64,000 nucleotides of DNA from assembly GCF_030686865.1 (NCBI RefSeq), contig NZ_JAQYUS010000005.1, forward strand, positions 124,001 through 188,000. The letters are read 5' to 3'. Shown piece by piece: positions 1-10,377 of the stretch; positions within the stretch are counted from its first letter, which is position 1, and each line of letters begins with the position of its first letter. A model generated the notes under the pieces. That model worked only from the letters and a program-made list of their open reading frames with translations, made no database searches and was not told where the DNA came from. Source of the DNA: Kaistella sp. SH40-3 (GTDB lineage Bacteria; Bacteroidota; Bacteroidia; Flavobacteriales; Weeksellaceae). A program made the translations under genes and the position numbers.

Positions 1-2
1 AA

Positions 3-110
3 CTCTGCGGAAGTGGAGGTGGCGGTTATATTTTGGGTTTCACCAAAGACTATCAGAAAGCAGAAAAAATGCTCGAAGGTTTTCATAAAGAAGTAATTTA
101 TCGGTTTTAG
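3..110 (+). CDS. GHMP-family kinase, C-terminal end (probably mevalonate kinase)
   Basis: Only the last 35 codons are in the window; the gene begins upstream. The reading frame starts at base 3 and ends at the TAG at 108-110. The segment opens with CGSGGGGYILGF, which matches the glycine-rich third motif of GHMP kinases (the GSGGGG loop near the C-terminus), and ends ...EVIYRF. In flavobacteria a mevalonate kinase often sits just before a UbiA prenyltransferase and a pseudouridine synthase, which is the order seen here, so isoprenoid precursor synthesis is the likely role. The fragment is too short to separate mevalonate kinase from other GHMP kinases. Confidence 0.7.
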   Translation, partial: LCGSGGGGYILGFTKDYQKAEKMLEGFHKEVIYRF

Positions 111-180
111 ATAAATTGCGCAAGTCGGAAGCCACCAATCAAAATTCAATTTTAATTTAGAAGTTAGTGACTTACGGTCT

Positions 181-1077
181 ATGAAAAATCCCTTATTTTA
201 TCGATTTTCACAGTTCATTGCCTTTCTTATGGGCGCGCGGGTTTTCGTGACTTTACTACTTACTTTTGCTTTATATGTTTCTACTTTTTTTCTCTTTAAT
301 CAAGAAGAAAGTTTGAGAAATTTCGTCTTTGATTTTAGAGTTCACGGCATTATTTTCTGTTCTATTTTAAGCATTCTGGCTGGCGGAATTATCAATCAAT
401 TTTACGATCGGGAAAAGGATCAGGTTACAAAACCATTCAGAACAAGAGTTCAGAATTTCCTGAAACAAAAATATTTCCTTTACGCTTATATTGTTCTGAA
501 CACATTTTCGCTGGGAATTGCGGGAATGATTTCTATGCGGGTTTTCTTTTTCTTTTTAATCTATCAGTTCTTGATGTGGTTTTACAGTCATAAATTAAGT
601 AAGTTATTGATTATTAATAATCTAACTTTTGTGAGTTTGTCTTTATATCCCTTTTTCGGAATGCTGTTTTACTATAAAACGTTTTCGCTGCACATCTTTT
701 TAATGTCGATTTTTATCTTTTTAATGCTTTTAATTATTGATGTTATTAAAGATACTTTAACCAAAAACGCAGACAAAATTTTCGGATATTATACCATTCC
801 CAACTATTTCAGCACTCAAGTTTCAAACACAATTATTGTAATTCTTTTAATTTTAGCTCAAATTTCTTCTGCATTAATCATTTTGAAAATGGGCTTGCAC
901 AGCATCATGAGTTATTATTTTGTTGCCAGTATTTTCGTTCAGATCTGCTCTATTATTTTAGTTTTAAACAGAGCCAAATATTCGAAATTTGCTAATTTGA
1001 ATTTACTCAGAATCTGGATTTTTATTGGAATTATTTCAATGTTAGCAAATGGAATTCATCAGTACTATTTTTTCTAA
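181..1077 (+). CDS. UbiA-family prenyltransferase
   Basis: An integral membrane protein of 298 residues, with long hydrophobic stretches throughout and a Lys/Arg-poor core. The first Asp-rich motif of the UbiA superfamily is visible as NQFYDREKDQ (N72, D76, D80), which binds Mg-diphosphate. A second acidic motif lies around residues 190-205 (DVIKDTLTKNADKIFG), slightly longer than the usual KDxxGDxxxG. The family transfers polyprenyl groups from a polyprenyl diphosphate to an aromatic or glycerol-phosphate acceptor. The acceptor cannot be read from sequence. The preceding kinase fragment fits an isoprenoid cluster. A second, degenerate UbiA-like gene lies at 32293-33060. Confidence 0.85.
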   Translation: MKNPLFYRFSQFIAFLMGARVFVTLLLTFALYVSTFFLFNQEESLRNFVFDFRVHGIIFCSILSILAGGIINQFYDREKDQVTKPFRTRVQNFLKQKYFLYAYIVLNTFSLGIAGMISMRVFFFFLIYQFLMWFYSHKLSKLLIINNLTFVSLSLYPFFGMLFYYKTFSLHIFLMSIFIFLMLLIIDVIKDTLTKNADKIFGYYTIPNYFSTQVSNTIIVILLILAQISSALIILKMGLHSIMSYYFVASIFVQICSIILVLNRAKYSKFANLNLLRIWIFIGIISMLANGIHQYYFF

Positions 1078-1201
1078 GTTTCAAGTTTAATCATTTTACT
1101 AAGTTTGTGAACTGATCATTTAGCAATACTTTTTTTTGAAGTTTATTGATTTTAAGGACTATCTTATTGCATTGCCGTATTTAAACAAATAAAAAATACC
1201 T

Positions 1202-1209
1202 TATCTTTG
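1202..1209 (+). promoter_or_regulatory. Candidate -7 box (TATCTTTG) of the pseudouridine synthase gene
   Basis: TATCTTTG matches the Bacteroidetes -7 consensus TAnnTTTG and lies 19 bases before the ATG at 1229. No convincing TTTG -33 element is seen at the standard spacing, so the call rests on the -7 box alone. Confidence 0.45.
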
Positions 1210-1228
1210 CAGATAAATTTTTCAGAAC

Positions 1229-2338
1229 ATGAGCAGAGACAGTAATGGTAATAAGAAGCCACGCATAAGCAAAATTTCTAATTCAGGAAGTTCCCCAAAA
1301 CCACGCGGAACAAAATCTACTCGTCCGCGAACTGAAAAACCAGTTGAGAGAAAAGAGCCTAAAGAACCGAAAGCACCAAGAGAACCAAGATTAATGTCTC
1401 AGTCGGAAGCGAAGTCTTACGAGAAAACATTTGATAAACCGACTTCCCGTAAAATGGGAAAAAGAATTGGAAAATCTTACGACAGCAGCAGTAAGTTTGA
1501 AAAAGGACCTTCAAAATCTGGAGTTAAAAAACCATATAAGAAACCTTTCGTTCCAGTTGATGAAGCGGAAAAAACACGTTCTTTTGTTCAAAAAAGAAGG
1601 TTTGATAAATTAGCCAAAGAAACGCCGAAAGAATCAATCCGATTAAATAAATATATCGCTAACTCAGGAATCTGTTCCCGTAGAGAAGCAGATGATTTGA
1701 TCACGCAAGGTCTTGTAGAAGTAAACGGGAAGCCTGTTACGGAGATGGGTTACCAAGTTCAGAAAACCGACAGAGTGGTTTTCGACGGACAGGGAATTAC
1801 GCCAGAGAAACCGGTTTACGTTTTATTGAACAAACCAAAAGGTTATATTTCTACTACAAAAGATGACAAAGCCAGAAAAACCGTTTTGGATTTGGTAGCA
1901 AACGCATCGCCTTACCGATTGTTCCCAGTAGGAAGATTAGACCGTTCTACAACCGGAGTAATCTTGTTAACGAATGATGGTCACATGACGAAGAAATTGA
2001 CGCATCCATCTTTTGCGATGAAGAAAATCTATCATGTAACTTTGGATCGTAAATTAGACAGAGCCGACTTAAATATGATTCAGGAAGGTATTCGTTTGGA
2101 AGAAGGAATTGCCGAAGTTGACAGCATTTCGTACATCGAGGGTAAACCGAAAAATGAAGTCGGAATCGAATTGAGTATTGGCTGGAATAGAGTAGTGCGT
2201 CGTATCTTCACAAAGTTAGGTTACGAAGTTGAATTACTTGATCGAGTATTGTTTGCTGGATTAACCAAGAAAAACATCAAACGTGGACACTGGAGAATCT
2301 TAACTGATCTGGAAGTGAATAATTTGAAAATGTTATAA
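1229..2338 (+). CDS. RsuA/RluB-family pseudouridine synthase with long basic N-terminal extension
   Basis: Isomerises uridine to pseudouridine in rRNA, most likely in the 23S rRNA (RluB/RluE/RluF type). The 369 residues divide into a low-complexity N-terminal tail of about 135 residues rich in Lys, Arg, Pro and Ser, an S4 RNA-binding domain (about 137-180, IRLNKYIANSGICSRREAD), and the catalytic domain. The catalytic Asp is D238 within GRLDRSTTGVILLTNDG. The C-terminal VVRRIFTKLGYEV block is typical of the family. The tail is much longer than in enterobacterial RluB and probably adds nonspecific RNA binding. The start is fixed by the -7 box 19 bases upstream. An attenuator-like hairpin follows the stop. 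Confidence 0.92.
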   Translation: MSRDSNGNKKPRISKISNSGSSPKPRGTKSTRPRTEKPVERKEPKEPKAPREPRLMSQSEAKSYEKTFDKPTSRKMGKRIGKSYDSSSKFEKGPSKSGVKKPYKKPFVPVDEAEKTRSFVQKRRFDKLAKETPKESIRLNKYIANSGICSRREADDLITQGLVEVNGKPVTEMGYQVQKTDRVVFDGQGITPEKPVYVLLNKPKGYISTTKDDKARKTVLDLVANASPYRLFPVGRLDRSTTGVILLTNDGHMTKKLTHPSFAMKKIYHVTLDRKLDRADLNMIQEGIRLEEGIAEVDSISYIEGKPKNEVGIELSIGWNRVVRRIFTKLGYEVELLDRVLFAGLTKKNIKRGHWRILTDLEVNNLKML

Positions 2339-2375
2339 GTTTTCTTTAAATAAAATTAAAGAATTTTAGAAATAG

Positions 2376-2411
2376 AAAACCCTTTTTGCTTGTTGCAGAA
2401 AGGGTTTTTAC
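2376..2411 (+). terminator. Rho-independent terminator after the pseudouridine synthase
   Basis: AAAACCCTTT pairs with AAAGGGTTTT across a short loop and runs into a T-rich tail, 38 bases after the stop codon. Confidence 0.8.
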
Positions 2412-2437
2412 TTTATTAAATTTTATTTAAAGTTTTC

Positions 2438-2464
2438 TGTAACAAAATTATCCAAATGCTACTA
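2438..2464 (+). promoter_or_regulatory. Candidate ECF-type promoter of the sigma factor gene
   Basis: TGTAAC (2438-2443) is followed after 15 bases by CTACTA (2459-2464). The pairing of a GTAAC-like -35 element with a CGTCTA-like -10 element resembles ECF-sigma-dependent, often autoregulated, promoters in Bacteroidetes. Transcription would begin near 2470, after the TTG at 2467 and before the ATG at 2485. Confidence 0.4.
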
Positions 2465-2484
2465 ACTTGTTAGATTACTCAAAT

Positions 2485-2970
2485 ATGTCTTCACTGGAAA
2501 AAGAATTTTTAGAAAAAATAGAAAAACACAAAGGCGTGATTTTCAAAATTTCTAAAATGTATATGGATAATTTCGAAGACCAAAAGGATTTGTTCCAGGA
2601 AATTACTTTTCAGGTCTGGAAAGCGTATCCAACTTTTGAAGGTAAAAGCCAGTTTTCAACTTGGCTGTATCGAGTTGCTTTAAACACGGCGATTATATTT
2701 TTGAAATCTGAGAAGAAGCGAAGTTTCATTCAAAATGATGAAGTTGAAAATTTCAAGATTATTGCTGATGATTACGATGATGACCAAGAAAAGAAACTCA
2801 CAGTAATGTACAAAGCAATTCAGCAATTGAATGAAATCGATAAAGCATTAATTTTTTATTATTTACAGGATTATTCCGGAAAAGAAATCGCTGAAAATAT
2901 GGGAATTACAGAAGTCAACGCAAGAGTGAAACTCAATCGTGCAAAAGAAAAACTAAAACAACTTATTTAA
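2485..2970 (+). CDS. ECF-type RNA polymerase sigma factor (sigma-70 family)
   Basis: Directs RNA polymerase to a dedicated set of promoters. Of the 161 residues, region 2 is clear: EDQKDLFQEITFQVWKAY followed by FSTWLYRVALNTAI, the usual core-binding and -10-recognition block. Region 4 is a helix-turn-helix near the C-terminus (YSGKEIAENMGITEVNARVKLNRAKEKL). Size and the absence of regions 1 and 3 make it an ECF factor. An open frame extends upstream to a TTG at 2467, but that codon falls close to the predicted promoter; the ATG at 2485 is preferred. The next gene starts 10 bases after the stop and encodes a membrane protein that could act as its partner. Confidence 0.88.
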   Translation: MSSLEKEFLEKIEKHKGVIFKISKMYMDNFEDQKDLFQEITFQVWKAYPTFEGKSQFSTWLYRVALNTAIIFLKSEKKRSFIQNDEVENFKIIADDYDDDQEKKLTVMYKAIQQLNEIDKALIFYYLQDYSGKEIAENMGITEVNARVKLNRAKEKLKQLI

Positions 2971-2980
2971 ATTCAACATC

Positions 2981-3577
2981 ATGGAATTAGATCAATTAAA
3001 AAATATCTGGGAGAAAGAAGAGGTGACTGAAACACCTATAATCTCTACAGAAAAACAGAAAGAAATTCATCTTCCGCTGGAAAAAATCCGTAAAAATATG
3101 CTGATGGAATTTTGGATGAATTTAATCAGTATGCTGATTTTATTGCCATTAATGTCTGTGTTCACAGAAAATCAGTATATCAGATGGACTTTGTATTTTA
3201 TATTTTTATTCATAGTAGGATATTATACTTTTAAGTTTAATAAATTATATCAAAAACTTTCAATTCCACAGTTGGATACTTATCATTCTTTGATGGAACT
3301 CAAGTATGATTTAAAACTAAACGTTGAACTTTACAAATCATATTATGTAGCAAGCGTTCCGTTTTTCATGGGCATATTTTTTTTACTATTAGAAAAACGC
3401 AACTTCTTCACTGATGAAAATTTGATAATGCATTATGCTCCTTTTATTTTATTTTTCTCAACCACTGCATTAATATTAGGAATTGGAAGTTGGTGGTCGG
3501 AGAATTATTATGGAAAATATATAAAGCAAATTAATAAAATGGTTAGCGATTTAAATCAAAACCTGGTTGATCTTTAA
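2981..3577 (+). CDS. Membrane protein co-transcribed with the ECF sigma factor, possible anti-sigma partner
   Basis: Not assigned to a named family. The 198-residue protein has a charged, soluble N-terminus (MELDQLKNIWEKEE...) of about 40 residues and then four hydrophobic segments, roughly at 46-62, 66-82, 122-137 and 150-167. It starts only 10 bases after the sigma gene and is almost certainly in the same transcript. A cytosolic tail plus membrane segments next to an ECF gene is the usual layout of membrane anti-sigma factors, but no anti-sigma zinc motif is visible, so this role is inference from position. Confidence 0.75.
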   Translation: MELDQLKNIWEKEEVTETPIISTEKQKEIHLPLEKIRKNMLMEFWMNLISMLILLPLMSVFTENQYIRWTLYFIFLFIVGYYTFKFNKLYQKLSIPQLDTYHSLMELKYDLKLNVELYKSYYVASVPFFMGIFFLLLEKRNFFTDENLIMHYAPFILFFSTTALILGIGSWWSENYYGKYIKQINKMVSDLNQNLVDL

Positions 3578-3621
3578 CGATTATAAATTCGATTTGTTCT
3601 TACAACTGGAATTCAAAAAAC

Positions 3622-3655
3622 AAAACTTCCCGAGCAATTCAGGAAGTTTTATTTT
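3622..3655. terminator. Hairpin terminator between convergent genes
   Basis: AAAACTTCC pairs with GGAAGTTTT around a ten-base loop, with T-rich sequence on the right and A-rich on the left, so it can serve both the sigma operon and the lipoprotein gene that ends at 3671. Confidence 0.75.
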
Positions 3656-3670
3656 ATATAAAAATGAAAT

Positions 3671-4288
3671 TTACTTTAAAGCAGAATTATTAAGTTCTGC
3701 CAGGACTTTTTGTAATTCATCATAAGAAAAACCATCTGCACTCAAAGTCAAGAGGTAACGGTTTTTTAAGACGGTCTGAATTTTAGAATTAATTCTGTCT
3801 CCGTTTTTATCTTCAGAAATAATAGATTTTACTCCATTGATTTCAGTACTTTTTTCAAAACCGGTTTCGGTCGTTTTTTCTTTATTTACATTCAGACCCA
3901 TCATCATGATAGAAACCATTGCACTGCCTGTTTCTCCGGCACCATCGATAATTTCTACTTTAATTCTCTTATTATTGTCGTCTGCATATTTTGCTTCTGC
4001 CGTAGATAAATTCATCATGGCATTGTCACCAACGGTAAGTTCTCTTCTTTTTAAGCCCAATAATTGTTCAGGTAAGACGGCTTTCAATTCGTCATTCGTC
4101 AGTGGTGGAATATTCTTTAAATTTTCAATATTCTTGGTAACATCCTGCATAGAACTACTGACCTTGTTATAGTTTTTTGCAGTGGTGATCATTTCAGAAA
4201 GTCCGCCAGATTTTTCTTCTTTTACTTTTTCCTCTTTGGAACACGCGACAAGCATTAGGACTGCGGTCGTCATCATTAGTTTTTTCAT
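3671..4288 (-). CDS. Putative lipoprotein of unknown function
   Basis: A 205-residue secreted lipoprotein. The signal peptide MKKLMMTTAVLMLVAC ends in a lipobox (LVAC), so the mature protein starts at Cys16 and is followed by a Lys/Glu-rich linker. The frame is open upstream to 4333, but the extra 15 residues (MRINFLLLFKLKIIT) do not look like part of the gene; the ATG at 4286-4288 gives a proper signal peptide. The mature part is mixed alpha/beta with no recognised domain. It is convergent with the sigma operon and co-oriented with IDH. Confidence 0.8.
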   Translation of the reverse strand: MKKLMMTTAVLMLVACSKEEKVKEEKSGGLSEMITTAKNYNKVSSSMQDVTKNIENLKNIPPLTNDELKAVLPEQLLGLKRRELTVGDNAMMNLSTAEAKYADDNNKRIKVEIIDGAGETGSAMVSIMMMGLNVNKEKTTETGFEKSTEINGVKSIISEDKNGDRINSKIQTVLKNRYLLTLSADGFSYDELQKVLAELNNSALK

Positions 4289-4356
4289 GGTTATAATTTT
4301 TAGTTTAAACAAAAGTAAGAAATTTATTCTCATTGTAAAATGCTGATTTATAATAC

Positions 4357-4386
4357 AAAAACACTCCCCGAATTGGAGAGTGTTTT
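4357..4386 (-). terminator. Terminator of the isocitrate dehydrogenase gene
   Basis: AAAACACTC pairs with GAGTGTTTT, with an internal mismatch, around an AATT-containing loop. On the minus strand a T-run follows the stem. It lies just past the stop of the IDH gene at 4419. Confidence 0.7.
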
Positions 4387-4418
4387 CATATACTTAAAAA
4401 CGGATTTTAATAATTTAA

Positions 4419-6662
<2,244 letters not shown>

Positions 6663-6673
6663 TTAATGAAGCA

Positions 6674-6681
6674 CAAAAGTA
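6674..6681 (-). promoter_or_regulatory. Candidate -7 box (TACTTTTG, minus strand) of the IDH gene
   Basis: On the minus strand TACTTTTG matches TAnnTTTG and precedes the IDH start at 6638 by 35 bases. The -33 element is not obvious. Confidence 0.45.
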
Positions 6682-6890
6682 GTGATTTTAAAAGAAATTG
6701 GGGAATGATAGACCTTATTATTTGCCTCAGTATAATGCTTAATTATTTTATAAGATCGATATTCTTTTTATCTATCTTGAGAATTTTTCTATTACTATTC
6801 CGATTTTGTGGTAATAACGTAGTTTTACTTTTTCAAATTGAAATGTAAATTATGAATATCAAAAAAGCATCTTGAGTATGTTAATTATTA

Positions 6891-7346
6891 GTGATGAGCG
6901 TTATGTTATCTGCTCAATATGTTGAAAAATCAAGTTCCCTAAAGCAGGAAGGAGCATTAAGGTTAGCAAAAGAAGCCAATGCGGAAGCCCAAAAATTAGA
7001 CAAGAAAGTTGCGGTTGCAGTTTTGAATAATTCCGGAGTTGTTTTATTGTTATTAAAAGGCGATAATGTTGGACCTCACAATACAGAAGCGTCTCGCAGA
7101 AAAGCCTACACTTCATTTTCTACCAAAACCGCCTCTTGGGATGTAATGAATAATGCGGTTAAAAGTACCGATGCCCTCAACCTTAATACTTTACCGGAAC
7201 TTTTAATGTTGGGTGGCGGAATGGCTATTTTTAAAGATGGCGATTTGATTGGAAGCATCAGGATTTCTGGTGGTGGAAGTGGGGAGAATGATCACAATAT
7301 TGCGAAGAAAACCGTTGAGAATTTAGGATTTAAAATTTCGAAATAA
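6891..7346 (+). CDS. GlcG/HbpS-like (heme-degrading domain) protein with a damaged signal peptide
   Basis: The 151-residue frame matches the GlcG/HbpS family (PF03928): LRLAKEANAEAQKLDKKVAVAVLNNSGVVLLLLKGD, then a Ser/Thr-rich middle and LGGGMAIFKDGDLIGSIRISGG near the C-terminus. Family members bind heme or small cofactors and are often exported. The frame begins at GTG/ATG 6891/6894 with only VMSVMLSAQ before the mature part, i.e. the end of a signal peptide. An in-frame ATG at 6852 begins MNIKKAS, but TGA and TAA codons follow at 6873 and 6882. The original signal peptide therefore seems to have been broken, and the surviving product may stay in the cytosol or not be made. Confidence 0.65.
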   Translation: MMSVMLSAQYVEKSSSLKQEGALRLAKEANAEAQKLDKKVAVAVLNNSGVVLLLLKGDNVGPHNTEASRRKAYTSFSTKTASWDVMNNAVKSTDALNLNTLPELLMLGGGMAIFKDGDLIGSIRISGGGSGENDHNIAKKTVENLGFKISK

Positions 7347-7442
7347 AGATTACATTTGGTCTTTACTTTATAGCAAAATGATTTTTAATTTTTAAAGAGA
7401 AATTTTCTAAAAGTAAATAAATTTAACTTCAATAAGACATAA

Positions 7443-8054
7443 GTGAATCTACAGAGAAAGAAACACTGGGAAACCGTGTACGAAACCAAAAACCCGGATG
7501 AAGTAAGTTGGACGCAGGAAATTCCGAAAACTTCTTTGGCTTTTATTCATTCATTTGGTTTAGATAAATCTGCGAAAATCATAGACATCGGTGGAGGAGA
7601 CAGCAAGTTGGTTGATCATTTATTAAACCAAGGTTTTGAAAATATTACTGTTCTCGATATTTCTGAAAAAGCCCTGGAGAAAGCAAAAATACGTTTAGGT
7701 GAAAAAGCAAAAAAAGTAACCTGGATTGTCAGCGATATCTTGGATTTTGAACCTACAGAAAATTATCACGTTTGGCATGATCGCGCTGCTTTTCATTTTT
7801 TAACAACCGAGAACGAAATCGAAAAATATAAATCAATTGTAAAAAATTCTGTAGATGGCTTTTTAATCATGGGAACCTTTTCTCAGAATGGACCTTTAAA
7901 ATGCAGCGGTTTAGAAATTAGTAAATACAGTGAAGAAAAATTGACTTCAACTTTTGAGGATAATTTTGATAAGATAAATTCTGTTTTAGAAGACCATCAA
8001 ACGCCATTCGGTACCACGCAGAATTTTCTATTTTGCAGTTTTAAAAATCGCTAA
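7443..8054 (+). CDS. Class I SAM-dependent methyltransferase
   Basis: A 203-residue methyltransferase. Motif I is AKIIDIGGGDSKLVDHLLNQG (residues about 44-64), followed by the acidic end of strand 2 (VLDIS) and a motif IV region (WHDRAAFHFL). The substrate is unknown; the start MxxQRKKHWETVYETKNPDEVSW is seen in small methyltransferases of the type that includes thiol and tellurite methyltransferase relatives. The start codon is GTG. It is intact although genes on both sides are damaged. Confidence 0.85.
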   Translation: MNLQRKKHWETVYETKNPDEVSWTQEIPKTSLAFIHSFGLDKSAKIIDIGGGDSKLVDHLLNQGFENITVLDISEKALEKAKIRLGEKAKKVTWIVSDILDFEPTENYHVWHDRAAFHFLTTENEIEKYKSIVKNSVDGFLIMGTFSQNGPLKCSGLEISKYSEEKLTSTFEDNFDKINSVLEDHQTPFGTTQNFLFCSFKNR

Positions 8055-8244
8055 AAACCTGATTAGTTTCTAAATTATTTAGATCGCAATTTTTAAGGTA
8101 GACGATAATTCTTACCATTTAATTTTAATTTTGAAATGAAAATTTAAATAGAGAATTAAATCATGTGACTTTCAGTAAAGTTGTCAAGAACTTTAAGTAA
8201 TTTAGTAAACACAATAATACCTCATTAACTTAAAAAGTCTCAAA

Positions 8245-9059
8245 ATGGATTCTCAAAAAAATGTTATCGTAGTTACTGGCGGAGCGGGTGGAATTGGTTC
8301 AACTTGCGCAAAAACCTTTAAAAATAAAAAATTAATTATCACCGATTATTCTCAGGATTTGGTTGATCGAGCAGTTTAACAATTGAAAGGAGAAGGATAT
8401 GATGCAGTGGGTATCTCCTGCGATATCACCGACAAAAATGATGTTGAAAAATTGGTAAAATTCACCGCCGAAAATGGTTCTTTTAAAGCATTGGTGCATA
8501 CTGCCGGAGTGAGTGGAACCGTGAAGGATCTAAAGAAATATATGATATTGACTTGGTTGCCTCGGAAATATTGGTTGACGCATTTTATGATTTAGCCACT
8601 GAAAATTCTGTTGCTGTGCTGCTTTCTTCGATGATGGGACATGATGTTTCACCAAACGCAGAATATGATAAGGCGTTAATGAATCCACAAGAGTCTGGTT
8701 CTTTCGAAACAGTGAGTCAGTTTGTTGGCGGAAGTTCAGATGTAATGTACAATTTTGCAAAACGTGGCGTTCATTTACTTACGCAGAAAAATGCAAATAA
8801 ATGGGGACACAAAAGAGCAAGAATTGTAAGTGTTTCTCCCGGAGTTATCGAGACTCCTATGGCTTTGAAAGCAGCAGAAGAACATCCTGAAAGAATGGAG
8901 ATGATTAAAAAAGCAACTCCTCTACAAAGAAATGGCAAACCTGAAGATATCGCAGATGTCGTTCATTTTTTAGTCAGCGACAAGGCACGGTTTATTACGG
9001 GAACAGACATTCTGGTAGATGGCGGCGTGATGCTAAATATAAAAACGAATAAATCTTAA
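8245..9059 (+). pseudogene. Short-chain dehydrogenase/reductase, inactivated by a nonsense codon and a frameshift
   Basis: The gene begins at ATG 8245 and reads as a Rossmann-fold SDR: NVIVVTGGAGGIGSTCAKTF (the TGxxxGIG cofactor loop). An in-frame TAA at 8377-8379 interrupts ...DLVDRAV*QLKGEGYD. The frame resumes through DITDKNDVEKLV and VHTAGVSGT, then shifts near 8536-8541, where one base appears to be missing; the next frame continues as YDIDLVASEILVDAFYDL. The rest keeps the catalytic Ser (LLSSMMG), the YxxxK pair (YNFAK) and the C-terminal DGGVM. All three parts are collinear, so this is one broken gene of about 270 codons. Confidence 0.85.
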
Positions 9060-9081
9060 GCCTTTAACAAAATAGTATAAT

Positions 9082-9113
9082 AAAAAAGAGATTCCTTTCG
9101 AAATCTCTTTTTT
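9082..9113. terminator. Bidirectional hairpin terminator
   Basis: AAAAAAGAGATT pairs with AATCTCTTTTTT around an eight-base loop. It sits between the SDR pseudogene and the dnaJ stop and has A/T runs on both sides, so it can act in both directions. Confidence 0.8.
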
Positions 9114-9118
9114 CATTT

Positions 9119-10231
9119 TTAATCGAATAAGTCTCTAACTTTTTCGAAGAATGTTTTTTCTTTTCCAGATGGTTCCGCTTGCATTTCGCCATTTGCCAAT
9201 TGTTTTTCGAAAAACTCCTTTTGTTCTTTCGAAAGATTTTGCGGCGTCCAAACATTGATGTGAACAAACATATCTCCGGTTCCGTAACTGTCGATGCTCG
9301 GTAAACCTTTTTTAGAAAGTCTTAAAATCTTTCCGGATTGCGTTCCTGCATCCACCTTTATTTTAACTTTTCCGCCAACGGTTGGGATTTCTTTATGAGT
9401 TCCCAAAGCCGCTTCAGCAAAAGAAATATACAATTCCTGATGAAGATTATCACCTTCACGTTTGATGGTTCCGTCAACTTCTTCCTCTACAACAACAAGC
9501 AAATCTCCCGGGGTTCCGCCGAATGGTGCATCGTTTCCTTTGCCTCGAACATTCAACTGAATCCCTTCTCTTGCTCCTGCCGGAATATTGATGGTTACTT
9601 CTTCGTCCTCTTTAATTAAACCTTGTGAGTTCGCGCCCGCCGGAATTTTATCGGCAACTTTACCAATTCCCTGGCAAGTTCCACAATGCGTTTGCGTTTG
9701 CATTTGGCCGAACATGGTATTCATTACCTTCACCTGAACTCCAGATCCATTACAAGTGTTACAAGTTTTAGAGGTCGCTCCTGGAGCTAACTTCATCTTT
9801 TTCACTTTAATGGTTTTCTGAGTACCATTTACCATTTCCTCAAGATTCAATTTGATTCTTACTCTCAAATTACTTCCACGCAACTGTTGTCTTTGCTGAC
9901 CGCCGCCACCGCCGAAATGTCCGCCGAAAATATCACCGAATTGAGAGAAAATATCGTCCATGTTCATACCGCCACCGAAGCCTCCGCCACCGAATCCGCC
10001 ACCACCATTCATTCCGGCGTGACCATATTGATCATAACGGGCTTTTTTATTTGCGTCACTTAGAACCTCATACGCTTCTGCAGCCTCCTTAAATTTTTCT
10101 TCGGCGGCTTTATCACCAGGATTTTTATCTGGGTGAAATTTTATAGCCATTTTACGATATGCTTTCTTTATTTCCTCTGCTGTAGCGTTTTTAGATACTT
10201 CCAGAATTTCGTAGTAATCTCTTTTTGACAT
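9119..10231 (-). CDS. dnaJ: Chaperone DnaJ lacking zinc centre I
   Basis: Hsp40 co-chaperone that delivers clients to DnaK and stimulates its ATPase. Residues 1-70 form the J domain with the HPD signature (H33-P34-D35). A Gly/Phe-rich linker spans about 72-112. The cysteine-rich domain is reduced: only CNTCNGSG (C157-C160) and CGTCQGIG (C183-C186) remain. By alignment these are motifs 2 and 3, which form zinc centre II in E. coli DnaJ; motifs 1 and 4, which form centre I, are replaced by [10 protein letters not shown] and [10 protein letters not shown]. The two C-terminal beta domains follow and the length of 370 is normal. It lies 146 bases downstream of grpE on the same strand. Confidence 0.95.
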   Translation of the reverse strand: MSKRDYYEILEVSKNATAEEIKKAYRKMAIKFHPDKNPGDKAAEEKFKEAAEAYEVLSDANKKARYDQYGHAGMNGGGGFGGGGFGGGMNMDDIFSQFGDIFGGHFGGGGGQQRQQLRGSNLRVRIKLNLEEMVNGTQKTIKVKKMKLAPGATSKTCNTCNGSGVQVKVMNTMFGQMQTQTHCGTCQGIGKVADKIPAGANSQGLIKEDEEVTINIPAGAREGIQLNVRGKGNDAPFGGTPGDLLVVVEEEVDGTIKREGDNLHQELYISFAEAALGTHKEIPTVGGKVKIKVDAGTQSGKILRLSKKGLPSIDSYGTGDMFVHINVWTPQNLSKEQKEFFEKQLANGEMQAEPSGKEKTFFEKVRDLFD

Positions 10232-10377
10232 AATTTTCTCGTGAATTTCAGATTAATAACTGAAAATATTTGTAATTTGTTTTACTTGAGCAACTTATTA
10301 CGTTTTAATCCAAACATTTTTATCGTCATTTTATGACTACAATAAAGACTGAATTATATAAGTTGATTTTTTAAGTT

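Noticed and set aside
6666-6848. Open frame of 60 codons on the plus strand between IDH and the GlcG-like gene.
   Set aside because: Composition is AT-driven, it overlaps the IDH promoter, and it resembles no protein.
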